Assembly: GCA_015680685.1 (NCBI GenBank)
Contig: MNCI01001882.1
Location: forward strand, 1-36,069
Reading direction: 5' to 3'
Length of the DNA stretch: 36,069 nucleotides
Source: Gnetum montanum
Taxonomy: Eukaryota; Streptophyta; Gnetopsida; Gnetales; Gnetaceae
Shown: piece after piece, positions 22,441 through 30,537 of the stretch
Layout of the letters: each line of letters begins with the position of its first letter
Position numbering within the stretch: the stretch's first letter is position 1
Translations under genes and position numbers: made by a program
Notes under the pieces: generated by a model
The model's input: only the letters and a program-made list of their open reading frames with translations
Databases searched by the model: none
Told to the model about the DNA's origin: nothing

Positions 22441-23664
22441 AATCTACAAACAAATTGTAATTTTCCTTGTAACCCTTTAATCTCCTTAAGGTTGGTAGGC
22501 TCTAATAATTCAAATATGTCCATAACCTTATCAAGATTGACATGTATCCCCACTTTAGATACTACAAAGCCAAGGATCTTACCGATCTTGACACCAAAGA
22601 GAAACTTCCTTGGATTGAGCTTAAGCTTGTATTTGAGGCATCATTTAAGCACAAGGTCTAGATCATTAGCATGGTCATTGGCTACTTTGGACTTAATGGC
22701 TATGCATCTATGTAATCATTAAGCAAACCTAGCATGTAATCGCTAAAGATATAGGTCATGGCCATTAACCTTATCAAGATATGTCCTTAACCTTATCAAG
22801 ATTGACATGTATCCCCAATTTAGATACTACAAAGCCAAGCATCTTACCAATATTGACACCAAAAAGAAACTTCCTTGGATTGAGCTTAAGCTTGTATTTG
22901 AGGTATCATTTAAGCACAAGGTCTAGATCATTAGCATGGTCATTGGCTACTTTGGACTTAATGGCTATGCATCTATGTAATCATTAAGAAAACCTAGCAT
23001 GTAATCACTAAAGATATAGGTCATGGCTCTCTAGTATGTTTCTCTTACATTCTTAAGGCCAAAGGGCATCATGGTATAATAAAAGGTACCTAAAGGGGTC
23101 ATGAAGGATGTGCTAACTTGCTACTCTAGGTTGATCCTAATTTGGTTATATCCTAAAAAAATCATACATAAAGGACAACAAGGCATGTTTGACCATAGTA
23201 TCAATAATTTGATCAATACTAGGCAAAGGGAACTTATCCTTGATAGTCACTTTATTTAGGTCTTGGAAATTAATGCAAATATAGATACTTCCATTTTTCT
23301 TAGGGACTAAAACTTTGTTGGATATCCATTTTGTGTAGATGAAAACCCTAATAAAACCATCTTGGTAAAGTTCTGAGATTTCATTGCAGACTACCAAGGC
23401 CAAATCAAGTCTAATTTTTCACATTTTCTGGTTAACTAGTGTAATGTTAGGGTCTAGTATAATGTTGTGCTAGACTAAACGTGGGTCTAGGCCTGGCATA
23501 TCTTCATATGATTAGGAAAAGGCCTTAATGTTATTTTGTAGGACCTTGGTGATGTCTTAAGCATATTGAGATTCTAGTGAGGAACTTAGTTTAAGGGCTT
23601 TCTTCTTACCATTGTGCATTGTGATAGGAACCTTAACTAGAGAGTCTTCAGTTATTGTACCGCC
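22441..23664 (-). pseudogene. Element B reverse transcriptase, interrupted by element C
   Basis: The pre-RT linker starts at the junction with LTR C (ITEDSLVKVPITMHNG at about 23650-23600) and matches the element C linker. RT motifs follow: KWISNKVLVPKKNGSIYICI (about 23335-23275), FPLPSIDQIID, and LKLNPRKFLFGVNIGK in the thumb region. The YVDD box is destroyed by a one-base deletion (GATTACATAGATGCATAGCC on the - strand, near 22965 and again near 22700). A 265-bp segment containing that lesion is tandemly duplicated. Upstream sequence of B should lie beyond the window on the far side of C. Confidence 0.8.
22516..23027. repeat. 265-bp tandem duplication inside element B RT
   Basis: Copy one (22516-22762) and copy two (22781-23027) are offset by 265 bp and differ at roughly ten positions, for example CCCCACTTTAG against CCCCAATTTAG. 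Both carry the same broken YVDD box, so the lesion came first. The divergence argues against an assembly artefact. Confidence 0.85.
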
Positions 23665-23836
23665 TGAAATCGTCGATCGCCGGTTGGAAAGAAACAGAGA
23701 CCGTGGGATCGCAGGAAGAGAACAGAAGACCCTGCCTTCGCCTGAGGGTGAGTTGGAATGCAGGAAGGCAGAGTACCTTGGGTGGTCCACACGTGGATTA
23801 GACAAGGATTTACCCGCACATATGCCAAAGTGCTAT

Positions 23837-23950
23837 ACGCTGGGTTATGCGTAAACAGGCGTAAATGGCGTAAATGGCGTAAACGGCATAAAACAGATGC
23901 AAATGGAGTGTAAGCGTAAACGGGCATAAATAGAATGCGTGGGCCAAGTT
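23837..23950. repeat. GCGTAAAY short tandem repeats in LTR C
   Basis: A run of 9-10-bp units of the type GGCGTAAAT/GGCGTAAAC spans about 23850-23930, with further GCGTAAA words to 23960. It lies downstream of the LTR TATA box, in the transcribed part. Confidence 0.7.
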
Positions 23951-24245
23951 GACGTAAAAATGTAAACTGTAAACAATCTTATGCAGCAAATGTAACAATG
24001 ATATTATAGAATGAGAATAGAGTGCACCTGTCTAACGCAGTTATGGCGAAGCACAAGGCGGACGAAAAGCCTCGGTGGATGGGAGGGCGACTGGGCTAGA
24101 TTACGCTGTGGACCTGGTGTAAAGACTGTGCGCAGCGTACAGGTTTTCCAGCGTAAGAGGGTTTTGAGCTTTGGTGCGCAGCATAAATGTCTCTGGTATG
24201 CTCTAGGATTTCTGCCAACCCTCTGGATGGAGTGGAAAAGTGGGG

Positions 24246-24253
24246 TTTTTATA
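24246..24253 (-). promoter_or_regulatory. TATA box of element C LTR
   Basis: The - strand reads CCAGTATAAAAACCCCAC, a good plant TATA box at a typical U3/R position. LTR A and LTR B carry the equivalent box in similar flanks. Confidence 0.65.
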
Positions 24254-24359
24254 CTGGTTGTTACGCTAGACTCAGGTTAGGAGACACATGGCGCGTTGAC
24301 CGGGTGCATACAATTTACAAATATACAACATATTACATCTGCTAGGTGTATATGCGGGG

Positions 24360-24680
24360 CGTATACACTACATCAGACTAGCGTACACGCTGGATGTGCT
24401 GGGCGTGTGAACTTGGGTGGAAATGCCATGGATGTTGGGTGTACACGCCGACAATGACTGGGCGTATACGCTGAGCATATACGCTGACAGCTGCTGACTT
24501 GCTTCAATTCTTGCTCTTCGGTGCTGTCTCCATCTGTCATTGAGACTTCATCATCAGGCGTGTGCATCTGTGGTGCCGAGCGTACAGGCGAGGCTTGTAC
24601 ATTGGGCACGTAAGTTGGATGTTTGCTGGGCGTATACGCTGGGAAGGTCGAGTGTATATGCTGGGCGTATACGCTGGTAC
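24360..24680. repeat. Cluster of palindromic GCGTATACGC words in LTR C U3
   Basis: The perfect palindrome GCGTATACGC occurs at 24462-24471, 24630-24639 and 24665-24674. One- or two-base variants (GCGTACACGC, GTGTACACGCC, GCATATACGC, GTGTATATGC) fill the rest, usually followed by TGGGC or TGAGC. The longest minus-strand frames here (168 and 191 residues) are by-products of the repeat. Confidence 0.8.
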
Positions 24681-24817
24681 TGCACCTACCAAAAAGTAAG
24701 CCTTTTGATTCCAGAAGTTGCAATGTGTGATGCCAAATGTAGCCGTGGCTATTTGTGGGTCGCGGGGACCTGCTTCTTGCTGGGGAAGCACTAAACTCAA
24801 AATTTTCTGGTGTTTCA

Positions 24818-24836
24818 TTGGCCCCTCTTTGTTGAC
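24818..24836 (-). promoter_or_regulatory. Polypurine tract of element C
   Basis: On the - strand, GTCAACAAAGAGGGGCCAA lies immediately before the LTR start TGAAACACC. It is a typical primer for plus-strand DNA synthesis. Confidence 0.65.
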
Positions 24837-25849
24837 GCTTGGAGGAATCGACCTGAGAAGCGTCGACAAAGAAGTGCAAAACATCACAAGCAACATGATA
24901 TAGACTTTGTCCTTTTCCACTGGACTAGATGTCATCGCACCATGTTCAGTAGTACATGAGATCGAAAATAGAAATTTGTAGTTGATAGGAGGAGAGAGAT
25001 TGTAGGGAGTGGCGACTCCCCAAGAAACTATGCTAGGAGATGGGGTGCTCGGGTGTGTGGCATGCTGGTCCTTGTCAATAGCCATTGTTGAGCAGACTCG
25101 GAGTTCAGACATGTGATGGGTTTCCTTTGCCGGGACAAGGCTCTTGGTTAGTGTTCAAGAGCACTTTTTGGCAAGACCAAAGCTACGGGGAGTTGTGTTA
25201 CATGCTTTGGAGGAACAAGGCCCGTGTTTAATGTTTAGGGGGACCTGTTGGCGGAGAGCCAGAGCCATGCAACTATATGCTTCTCGATCATTTTTTAGAC
25301 ATAAGTACTTGGTTTTGAGACAACTGCCTTCCTGCCTGGGGCTTATATGGGAAGTGCCAGGAGTCTCGTTTTTTTTTTATGCAGCAACTGTAAACTTGGC
25401 ATTGATTTCGTACTTGTGTGTGACAATACGTGACAACATGTTAAAGGTGTTGGGTTTACTGGATGTATCAGAGGTATGGGTGAATAAAATGTGTTTGTGA
25501 ATGGATAAGGAATGAGTCAGTGAATGGGGATGTACTAGTGAACGGTTTGATTCAGTCTTGCCATGTGTGCTTTGAACATTGTTCCATCTTGCTTCTTGTG
25601 ACGAAATGCATCCTTGTATGAAAACCTTTGGGTGTCATCCTACAAACACAACTCCAAGGAGACAAGAAAACCATGAGTGAATAATTGAGCTTAGACTTAC
25701 ACGGTGGCAGAGGGAACAAAGATTCTGAAAGAGATTTCAAGCACTATATGTCAATGGCAGCAGCGTTGGTAGGATCTTCTGATGGTAGGCGATGCAGTGA
25801 AGAAGCTCGAATGTGGCGGCAGATTGACAAACCAGAGATGAACTTGCCA
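24837..25849 (-). other. Element C 3' untranslated region with ~78-bp duplication
   Basis: No gene is supported. An imperfect tandem duplication of about 75-80 bp lies at 25135-25282: ACAAGGCTCTTGG..TACATGCTT is followed by ACAAGGCCCGTG..TATATGCTT. A T run lies at 25371-25379. The Tat clade is known for variable, repeat-bearing sequence between integrase and 3' LTR, which fits this position. Confidence 0.5.
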
Positions 25850-26366
25850 GTTTATAGTCTTGGCGGATTGTCATGGGTCAGTTTTATGTCATAACCCATT
25901 GGACATTGCTTGTTTAGCATCATGGTGGACGTTACATTGCCAGTTTTTAGTCTTAGCGGACTATGAGGAGGCAAGCTAGTTTATAGTCTTAGCGGACTCT
26001 AATGGTCGTGACGGTGGCAGTTTACTGTCATGCCGGATGGGTGCTAGTTTATCGTCATTGCGGACATTGTGGGGTATCATTTTGTTGTCATGATGCCAGG
26101 ACAGGTGTGGTGGTAGTTTTAAGTCATAACCCAGGACTTTTCTGTGGTATCAGTTTACCATCATGATTCCAAGATGAGCTGTGGTATTAGTTTATAGTCG
26201 TGATTCCAGGACGAGCTGTGGTATCAGTTTATAGTTGTGATTCCAGGACTTGCTATGGTATCAGTTTATAGTCATGATTCTTGGACTTGCTGTGGTATCA
26301 GTTTATAGTCGTGATTCCAGGACTTGCTGTGGTATCAGTTTATAGTCGTGATTCCAGGACTTGCAC
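25850..26366. repeat. 37-bp tandem array downstream of element C integrase
   Basis: The last six units (about 26130-26366) have an exact 37-bp period with the core TCAGTTTATAGTCGTGATTC followed by CAGGACTTGCTGTGG. Less regular units with the same AGTTTATAGTC or AGTTTACTGTC core extend back to 25850. The array lies directly 3' of the integrase stop on the element's strand. Tat/Ogre elements are known to seed satellite repeats from this region. Confidence 0.85.
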
Positions 26367-26383
26367 GTACCTAAGCTTGTACT

Positions 26384-27461
26384 TCAAATGTAAAAAGGTT
26401 TTAGGTAATGATTAGTCAGATTGGTAAGCTCGTTTCCTTCCATGTCAGCTAGTTTGAATGCTCCATTGTCGAATGCTTTGGTGACCAAGTAAGGCCCTTC
26501 CCAGTTAGCTGAGAATTTGTCCGGGTGTTCCCGAACGGCTTTAAGCACAAGGTCACCTTCTTTGATAGGGCGCTTGTTGATGTCATACCAATTTTTTTGC
26601 TGTTGTTGTTTTTGGTACCATTCGATCTGATCGAGGGCGCACACACGTTCTTCCTCCACCGAGTCAAGATCAATGACGCATAGATCATTGTTTTGCCCAT
26701 CGTCAAGGAGCCCAGAAAGTGTGATCCTTAAAGATGGTACTTGCAGTTCCAAAGGTAAAATAGCTTCTGAACCATAAACAAGACTGTATGGTATCCTACC
26801 CATCGAAGTTCGGTGCGTAGTACAGCATGCCCACAATGTGTACACCAATTGTTCGTGCCATTTTCTTTTGCTCTGGGTAAGCATTTTCTTAAGTATTATA
26901 ACAATTGTCTTGTTTGTTGCCTCCGCTTGTCCATTACTCTGAGGATAGTAAGGGGATGAAAATGAGTGTTTGATCCGTAAATTTTCACAAAAGGCTTTGG
27001 TTTCGGTGCTGCTAAATTGTGGCCCATTGTCAATGATGATTGGTTTCGGTTATAATGTTTTCTAGAATGAAATTGCACACGTCCTTGGATGTAGTTTTTC
27101 GAAGGGGAGCAGCTTCTACCCACTTCGTGAAGTATTCTGTCGCAGTTATAATGAAACTATGGCCTGTGGAAGACGAGGGGGTTATCTGACCAATGAGATC
27201 CAACCCCCACTTTTGGAAGGGCCATGTGATTTGCGTTGTATGCAACTCGTTCAGTGGTACATGTATCAGATTGCTATGTTTTTGACATGTACTACATGTT
27301 TTGACTTTGGTGAGACAGTCATATTCCATGTGTGGCCAATAATAGCCCAAGCGTCTGATTTTTATGATCATGGCTTTCGGTGCTATATGTTCTCCGCATA
27401 GTCCTTCATGTACCTGTTCAACAATAGTGTGAGCATCGGCACTACTAACAAATGTTAGCAA
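26384..27461 (-). pseudogene. Element C integrase
   Basis: The N-terminal zinc-binding region shows H..H..C..C (HEGLCGEHIAPKAMIIKI, CSTCQKHSNL at about 27415-27270). All three core catalytic residues are still readable: WGLDLIG near 27205, IIDNGPQF near 27015 and GQAEATNK near 26925. The C-terminal part contains IPYSLVYGSEAILPLELQV and ANWEGPYLVTKAF and ends LTNHYLKPFYI at 26384. The only clear lesion is a small out-of-frame deletion near 27040, between ENIIT and the second Asp. The 27461 part is in frame with the archaeal-type RNase H at 28088-27558. This is the youngest and best kept integrase of the window. Confidence 0.85.
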
Positions 27462-27557
27462 TATGCCTTCATAGGATCATCGACAGAGTGTGTTTCCTAC
27501 CAAGGTATATTGCTTAGAACATATCCGCACTGCGTCTTTCTGTGCATTTGTTAGATG

Positions 27558-28197
27558 TCATGGTGTTTCGCCATGTAGAAGGTATTCTTTGATGTCATCG
27601 TACCATTCTACCGCGTGTGTTGAACTAACAGATGCGATTGGCAACGTGTCAAGGGTGTCAGTGATTGGTTCTGCACAACTGGTTATGGAGCTTGGCAACG
27701 TGTGGAACATGTTTGGAGATATGTTTAATGCTAATGTGGCTAACGCATCTGTGATGGTGTTATCATTTATGGAGACGTGTTGCACATCAATGTTTCTGAA
27801 TTGCCTCATTAGGTGTTTTGCCAAGTCGCAGTATGGTTGTAAATGTTGGGCTTTGCATGTGTAAACATCTATGACTTGGTTTACGACCAGTTGCGAGTCC
27901 CCTTTGACTATGAGTCGTGCGATGTTTAAAGCCAAAGCTGTCGTGAGTCCTCTAAGGAGACCTTCATACTCTGCTATGTTATTCGTACAAGGAAAGTTGA
28001 AATGATAGGTAAAGGATTCGGATCTCCCCAGAGGGATAGGTAATGACAACGGCTCCACTTCCTCCTCGAGAGGTGGATGCCCCATCAAAGTTTAAAATAG
28101 CATCATAGTCATTGGGCACTATGTCTAGGGCACTTATATTCTCATCTGTGAAGTCTGGGTCTATAGTCACTTGGTCGCGCGTTGATGACGTTGCCAT
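27558..28197 (-). pseudogene. Element C archaeal-type RNase H
   Basis: The order of catalytic residues is intact: NFDGAS near 28090, NNIAEYEGLLRG near 27975, VKGDSQLVVNQV near 27895, and TDALATLAL near 27755. The surrounding pattern (IVKGDSQLVVNQVIDVY, AQHLQPYCDLA) is that of archaeal-type RNase H rather than the usual retroviral one. A frame change near 28020 separates the first Asp (frame of 28197) from the rest (frame of 28088). This second RNase H downstream of the gypsy one places the element in the Tat/Ogre clade. The domain removes RNA during reverse transcription. Confidence 0.85.
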
Positions 28198-28229
28198 TTG
28201 ATTTACTATAGCTTGATCCTTAACTGATG

Positions 28230-28711
28230 ATTGCGCTACATAGTATAGGTCAAACTCGGCTATTATGGCCTTCCACTGGGCTATCCAACTTGTTTCATAA
28301 ATATTCCCTGTTATGGCTCTCAGTACATTGTCCTTATAAATTATGTAAACCTGGTTACGGAAGAGGTAATGTCACCATTTTCTTAAAGAAAAGATCAAAG
28401 CTAAACACGACCTCTCCATGTCGTTGTACCTTTTCTCATGGGCAACCAATGCATGGCTCAGGTAATATACAGGGACTTCGGTTCTGTCATCTCATTTCTG
28501 GCAAAGCATAGACGTGATGGATGAATCCGAAGTAGCAAGGTAAATGTAGAATGGTTTATCGTTTTGAGGCAGATAAACCATGGGTAGCCGGGCAAGTGCC
28601 ATTTTAATGTCATCGAATGCCTGCTGACACTGCGGAGTCCATTCAAAATGTATGTTCTTGAGCAACAGGTGGTTCATGGGTTTTAATTTATCTGTTATTT
28701 TTTCTATGAAG
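28230..28711 (-). pseudogene. Element C gypsy-type RNase H and connection
   Basis: The region starts at the N in 28712 with a short stretch before MNHLLLKN. FEWTPQCQQAFDDIKMAL follows near 28645-28590 and FYIYLATSDSSITSMLCQK near 28550-28492. After a stop and frame change come ALVAHEKRYNDMERSCLAL near 28450 and the conserved IYIIYKDNVLRAI-type tail near 28320. The pattern is the usual gypsy RNase H, probably partly degenerate as in Tat elements with two RNase H domains. The RT-to-RNase H connection that should lie just upstream is replaced by the N-bounded block at 28713-28786. Confidence 0.7.
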
Positions 28712-28712
28712 N

Positions 28713-28786
28713 CGAGTGTAATATATAATCACTGAAGATAAATGTCATCGCTCTTTGATACGTGGCCCCAATGTTCTTGAGACCAA
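28713..28786. repeat. N-bounded 74-bp copy of 29012-29085
   Basis: Every base between the Ns at 28712 and 28787 is identical to 29012-29085. It replaces the end of the RT-RNase H connection. See the findings for the choice between an assembly artefact and a collapsed tandem repeat. Confidence 0.9.
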
Positions 28787-28787
28787 N

Positions 28788-29874
28788 GGTTTCAGGTTGG
28801 CTATGGCCTTAACTTTATCGAGGTCTACTCGTATCCCTACTTTTGATGCTATAAATCCAAGGATTTTACCTATTTTGATACCGAAGACACATTTTTTTGG
28901 GTTAAGTCTCAGTTCATACTTTAGACAACGTTTTAATACTAAATCGAGATCTTGTTCATGTTGTTCCTCTATTTTTGACTTAACCACAATGTCATCCACA
29001 TAATCATTGAGCGAGTGTAATATATAATCACTGAAGATAAATGTCATCGCTCTTTGATACGTGGCCCCAATGTTCTTGAGACCAAAAGGCATCATCGTGT
29101 AACAAAAGGTTCCCCATCGTGTCATAAAGGTCGTCCGAAGCTGATGCTCCGGGTTGATTCGTATTTGGTTGTATCCCGAGAAATCGTCCATGAAGGATAA
29201 TAGCGCGTGTCCAGCAGTTGAGTCAACAAGCTGATCAATCCTGGGTAGAGGAAAATCATCCTTTATGGTTGCAACATTCAAATCCTGGAATTCAATACAC
29301 AAACGAATACTTCCATTCTTCTTCGGAACATTGACCATGTTAGACACCCACTCGGCTTAATCAACAGCCCGAATGAAACCAACTTGATAAAGCTTAGTGA
29401 TCTCATTGCGAACTGCTAAGGCCACATCGGGTTTAACCTTTTGCGCTTTTTATTTTACTGGTCTCAACTTTGGATCAATGATAATATTGTGTTGGACAAT
29501 TCGGGGGTCTAGCCCAGGCATGTCTATGTAGGACCAAGCGAATGCTTTCATATTTTCCCTAAGCACGTTCTTGATGTTTTTGGCTAATGGCGGTTGTAAT
29601 AAGGTGCTTAACTTTAGAATTTTAGTTTCTCCATCGGGCATGACGATGGAAGTTTTAGACAACGGATCTTCAGTGATATTCTCAGCCTCTATGTCAAGGA
29701 ATTTTGTCATGTCTTTGTAATCGTCTGTTACCTGCTGCGTTGAGGCTATGGTTGCATTGTCCATTGGTGAACTCAAGTTGATGAGATTTATGTTAATGTC
29801 TCGTGTAATTTTTCCGTATGGTTCGTCAATGATTAACGGTGCGGTTAAATGCTGGCTGTCCATTGAGCTTGCTC
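28788..29874 (-). pseudogene. Element C pre-RT linker and reverse transcriptase
   Basis: Read from 29874 downward, an acidic linker contains NITEDPLSKTSIVMPDG and DMPGLDPRIVQHNIIIDP. The RT motifs follow: NMVNVPKKNGSIRLCIEFQD, DDFPLPRIDQLVD, SFMDDFSGYNQIRI, TTFMTRWGTFCYTMMPFGL, the catalytic NDYVDDIVVKSK at about 29005-28970, and LRLNPKKCVFGI and VGIRVDLDKVKAI in the thumb. Linker and RT are in one frame, broken only by a TAA near 29448 and a TAA in VD-stop-AEWV near 29357. The ORF has no obvious ATG at its opening; it starts right after a splice acceptor, so it is probably an exon of a spliced gag-pro-pol transcript. The next domain is cut by the N at 28787. Confidence 0.85.
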
Positions 29875-29910
29875 CTGCCAATAAATAGAGAGCGGAATAA
29901 GAAAGAGGGA
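29875..29910 (-). promoter_or_regulatory. Candidate splice acceptor in front of element C pol
   Basis: On the - strand CTCCCTCTTTCTTATTCCGC, then TCTCTATTTATTGGCAG, then the open pol frame (GAGCAAGCTC). It is a long pyrimidine tract followed by CAG, the standard plant 3' splice site. Ogre elements are known to have an intron between gag-pro and RT, and this is the right place for it. I could not settle the matching donor near 35.5-35.9 kb. Confidence 0.6.
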
Positions 29911-29990
29911 GATCGTTCTATGCCTTTTGATGATTTTAAACTATGTATACATGCATAATGGTGGATTATCATCACACTGGGATGCATGGC

Positions 29991-30050
29991 AGTTTAACGC
30001 CTTACTGGGCATTGAGTGGCAGTTTAAGGCCTTACCGGGCCGTAGGTGGT
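29991..30050 (+). repeat. AGTTTA-core short repeats upstream of the antisense gene
   Basis: Two units, AGTTTAACGCCTTACTGGGC at 29991 and AGTTTAAGGCCTTACCGGGC at 30021, offset by 30 bp. A third, TGGTTTAAAC, follows at 30047. Confidence 0.75.
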
Positions 30051-30145
30051 TTAAACTAGAACATTCAGAGTAAACGTGTAAAATGGGGTCCATGGATGAA
30101 CCAAGATGTAGCAATCTCTATTTCTAATAATGTTCATTCGTTTCA

Positions 30146-30230
30146 TTATATATATATTATTATTATTATTATTTTAGTTGAAAAATAAGAAAAAAGGCGA
30201 AAAAGGAAAAAAAAGGCAAAAAAGCGTAAC
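30146..30230. repeat. AT/ATT microsatellite and purine tract
   Basis: TATATA then (ATT)n covers about 30147-30174, followed by a nearly pure A/G tract with repeated AAAAAGGC units to 30222, just upstream of the CGTCA boxes. Confidence 0.8.
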
Positions 30231-30235
30231 GGCAA

Positions 30236-30283
30236 CGTCAGCGTCAACGTCAGCGTCAGCGCAGCGGAGCGCTATATAAAAAG
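30236..30283 (+). promoter_or_regulatory. Promoter of the antisense gene: four CGTCA boxes and TATA
   Basis: CGTCA occurs at 30236, 30242, 30248 and 30254, exactly 6 bp apart. Its complement TGACG is the core of plant as-1-type sites bound by TGA-class bZIP factors. A strong TATA box, TATATAAAAAG, follows at 30273-30283. A start near 30305-30315 and a leader of about 230 nt to the ATG at 30538 are inferred. The minus-strand pol exon begins at 29874 and reads away, so this is a divergent intergenic region. Confidence 0.65.
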
Positions 30284-30537
30284 GGGGAGGTCCATTTGCT
30301 TTACTGTGAAAGTGACAGAGCGTAAGCGGTAGCATAAACTATGAAAGCGTAGGAGTAGACGATCGCGCCCAGCATAGACACCGAAGACAAACCCTAGTGT
30401 AGATGCTTTAGCACTTAAACCCCAACATAGACGCCAAAGAGTGACCCTAGCGTAGATGCGGAGTATTGGTTTTAGGCGCCAGCGTAAACAGTTGTTCTCT
30501 TCAGCGTAACTTGAACAGTCAGCGTAGACAGGCCGAG

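Larger units (their letters stand above)
23665..24817 (-). mobile_element. Element C 3' LTR (Tat/Ogre-like)
   Basis: On the - strand it begins TGAAACACCAG (24817) directly after a polypurine tract and ends GACGATTTCA (23665). This gives TGAAA...TTTCA ends and a length of 1153 bp. Element B's pol frame breaks exactly at 23664, so C is inserted in B; the adjoining five bases are CCGCC, and the second copy of this target site would be outside the window. The U3 part holds a dense cluster of GCGTATACGC-type palindromes, a TATA box at 24246-24253, and then GCGTAAA repeats in R/U5. It is GC- and CpG-rich compared with LTR B, as expected of the youngest copy. Confidence 0.75.

Noticed and set aside
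25010-25019. TGGCGACTCC, like the tRNA-Arg primer binding site of Tat/Ogre elements
   Set aside because: It is on the + strand while element C reads on -, and it lies on the integrase side of the 3' LTR, where no primer site belongs. Probably chance, or a scar of another element.
24373-25112. Two overlapping minus-strand frames of 168 and 191 residues
   Set aside because: They lie in and just outside LTR C and their sequence is made of the repeated GCGTATACGC words (recurring YTPS/YAR patterns); no family is recognisable.
26130-26366. Regular 37-bp repeats as a possible CRISPR array
   Set aside because: The units are directly joined with no distinct spacers, and the context is a plant retrotransposon 3' region.
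26384-29874. Endogenous pararetrovirus
   Set aside because: An integrase, LTRs, polypurine tracts and a second archaeal-type RNase H are present, which fits Ty3/gypsy Tat elements and not caulimovirus relatives.
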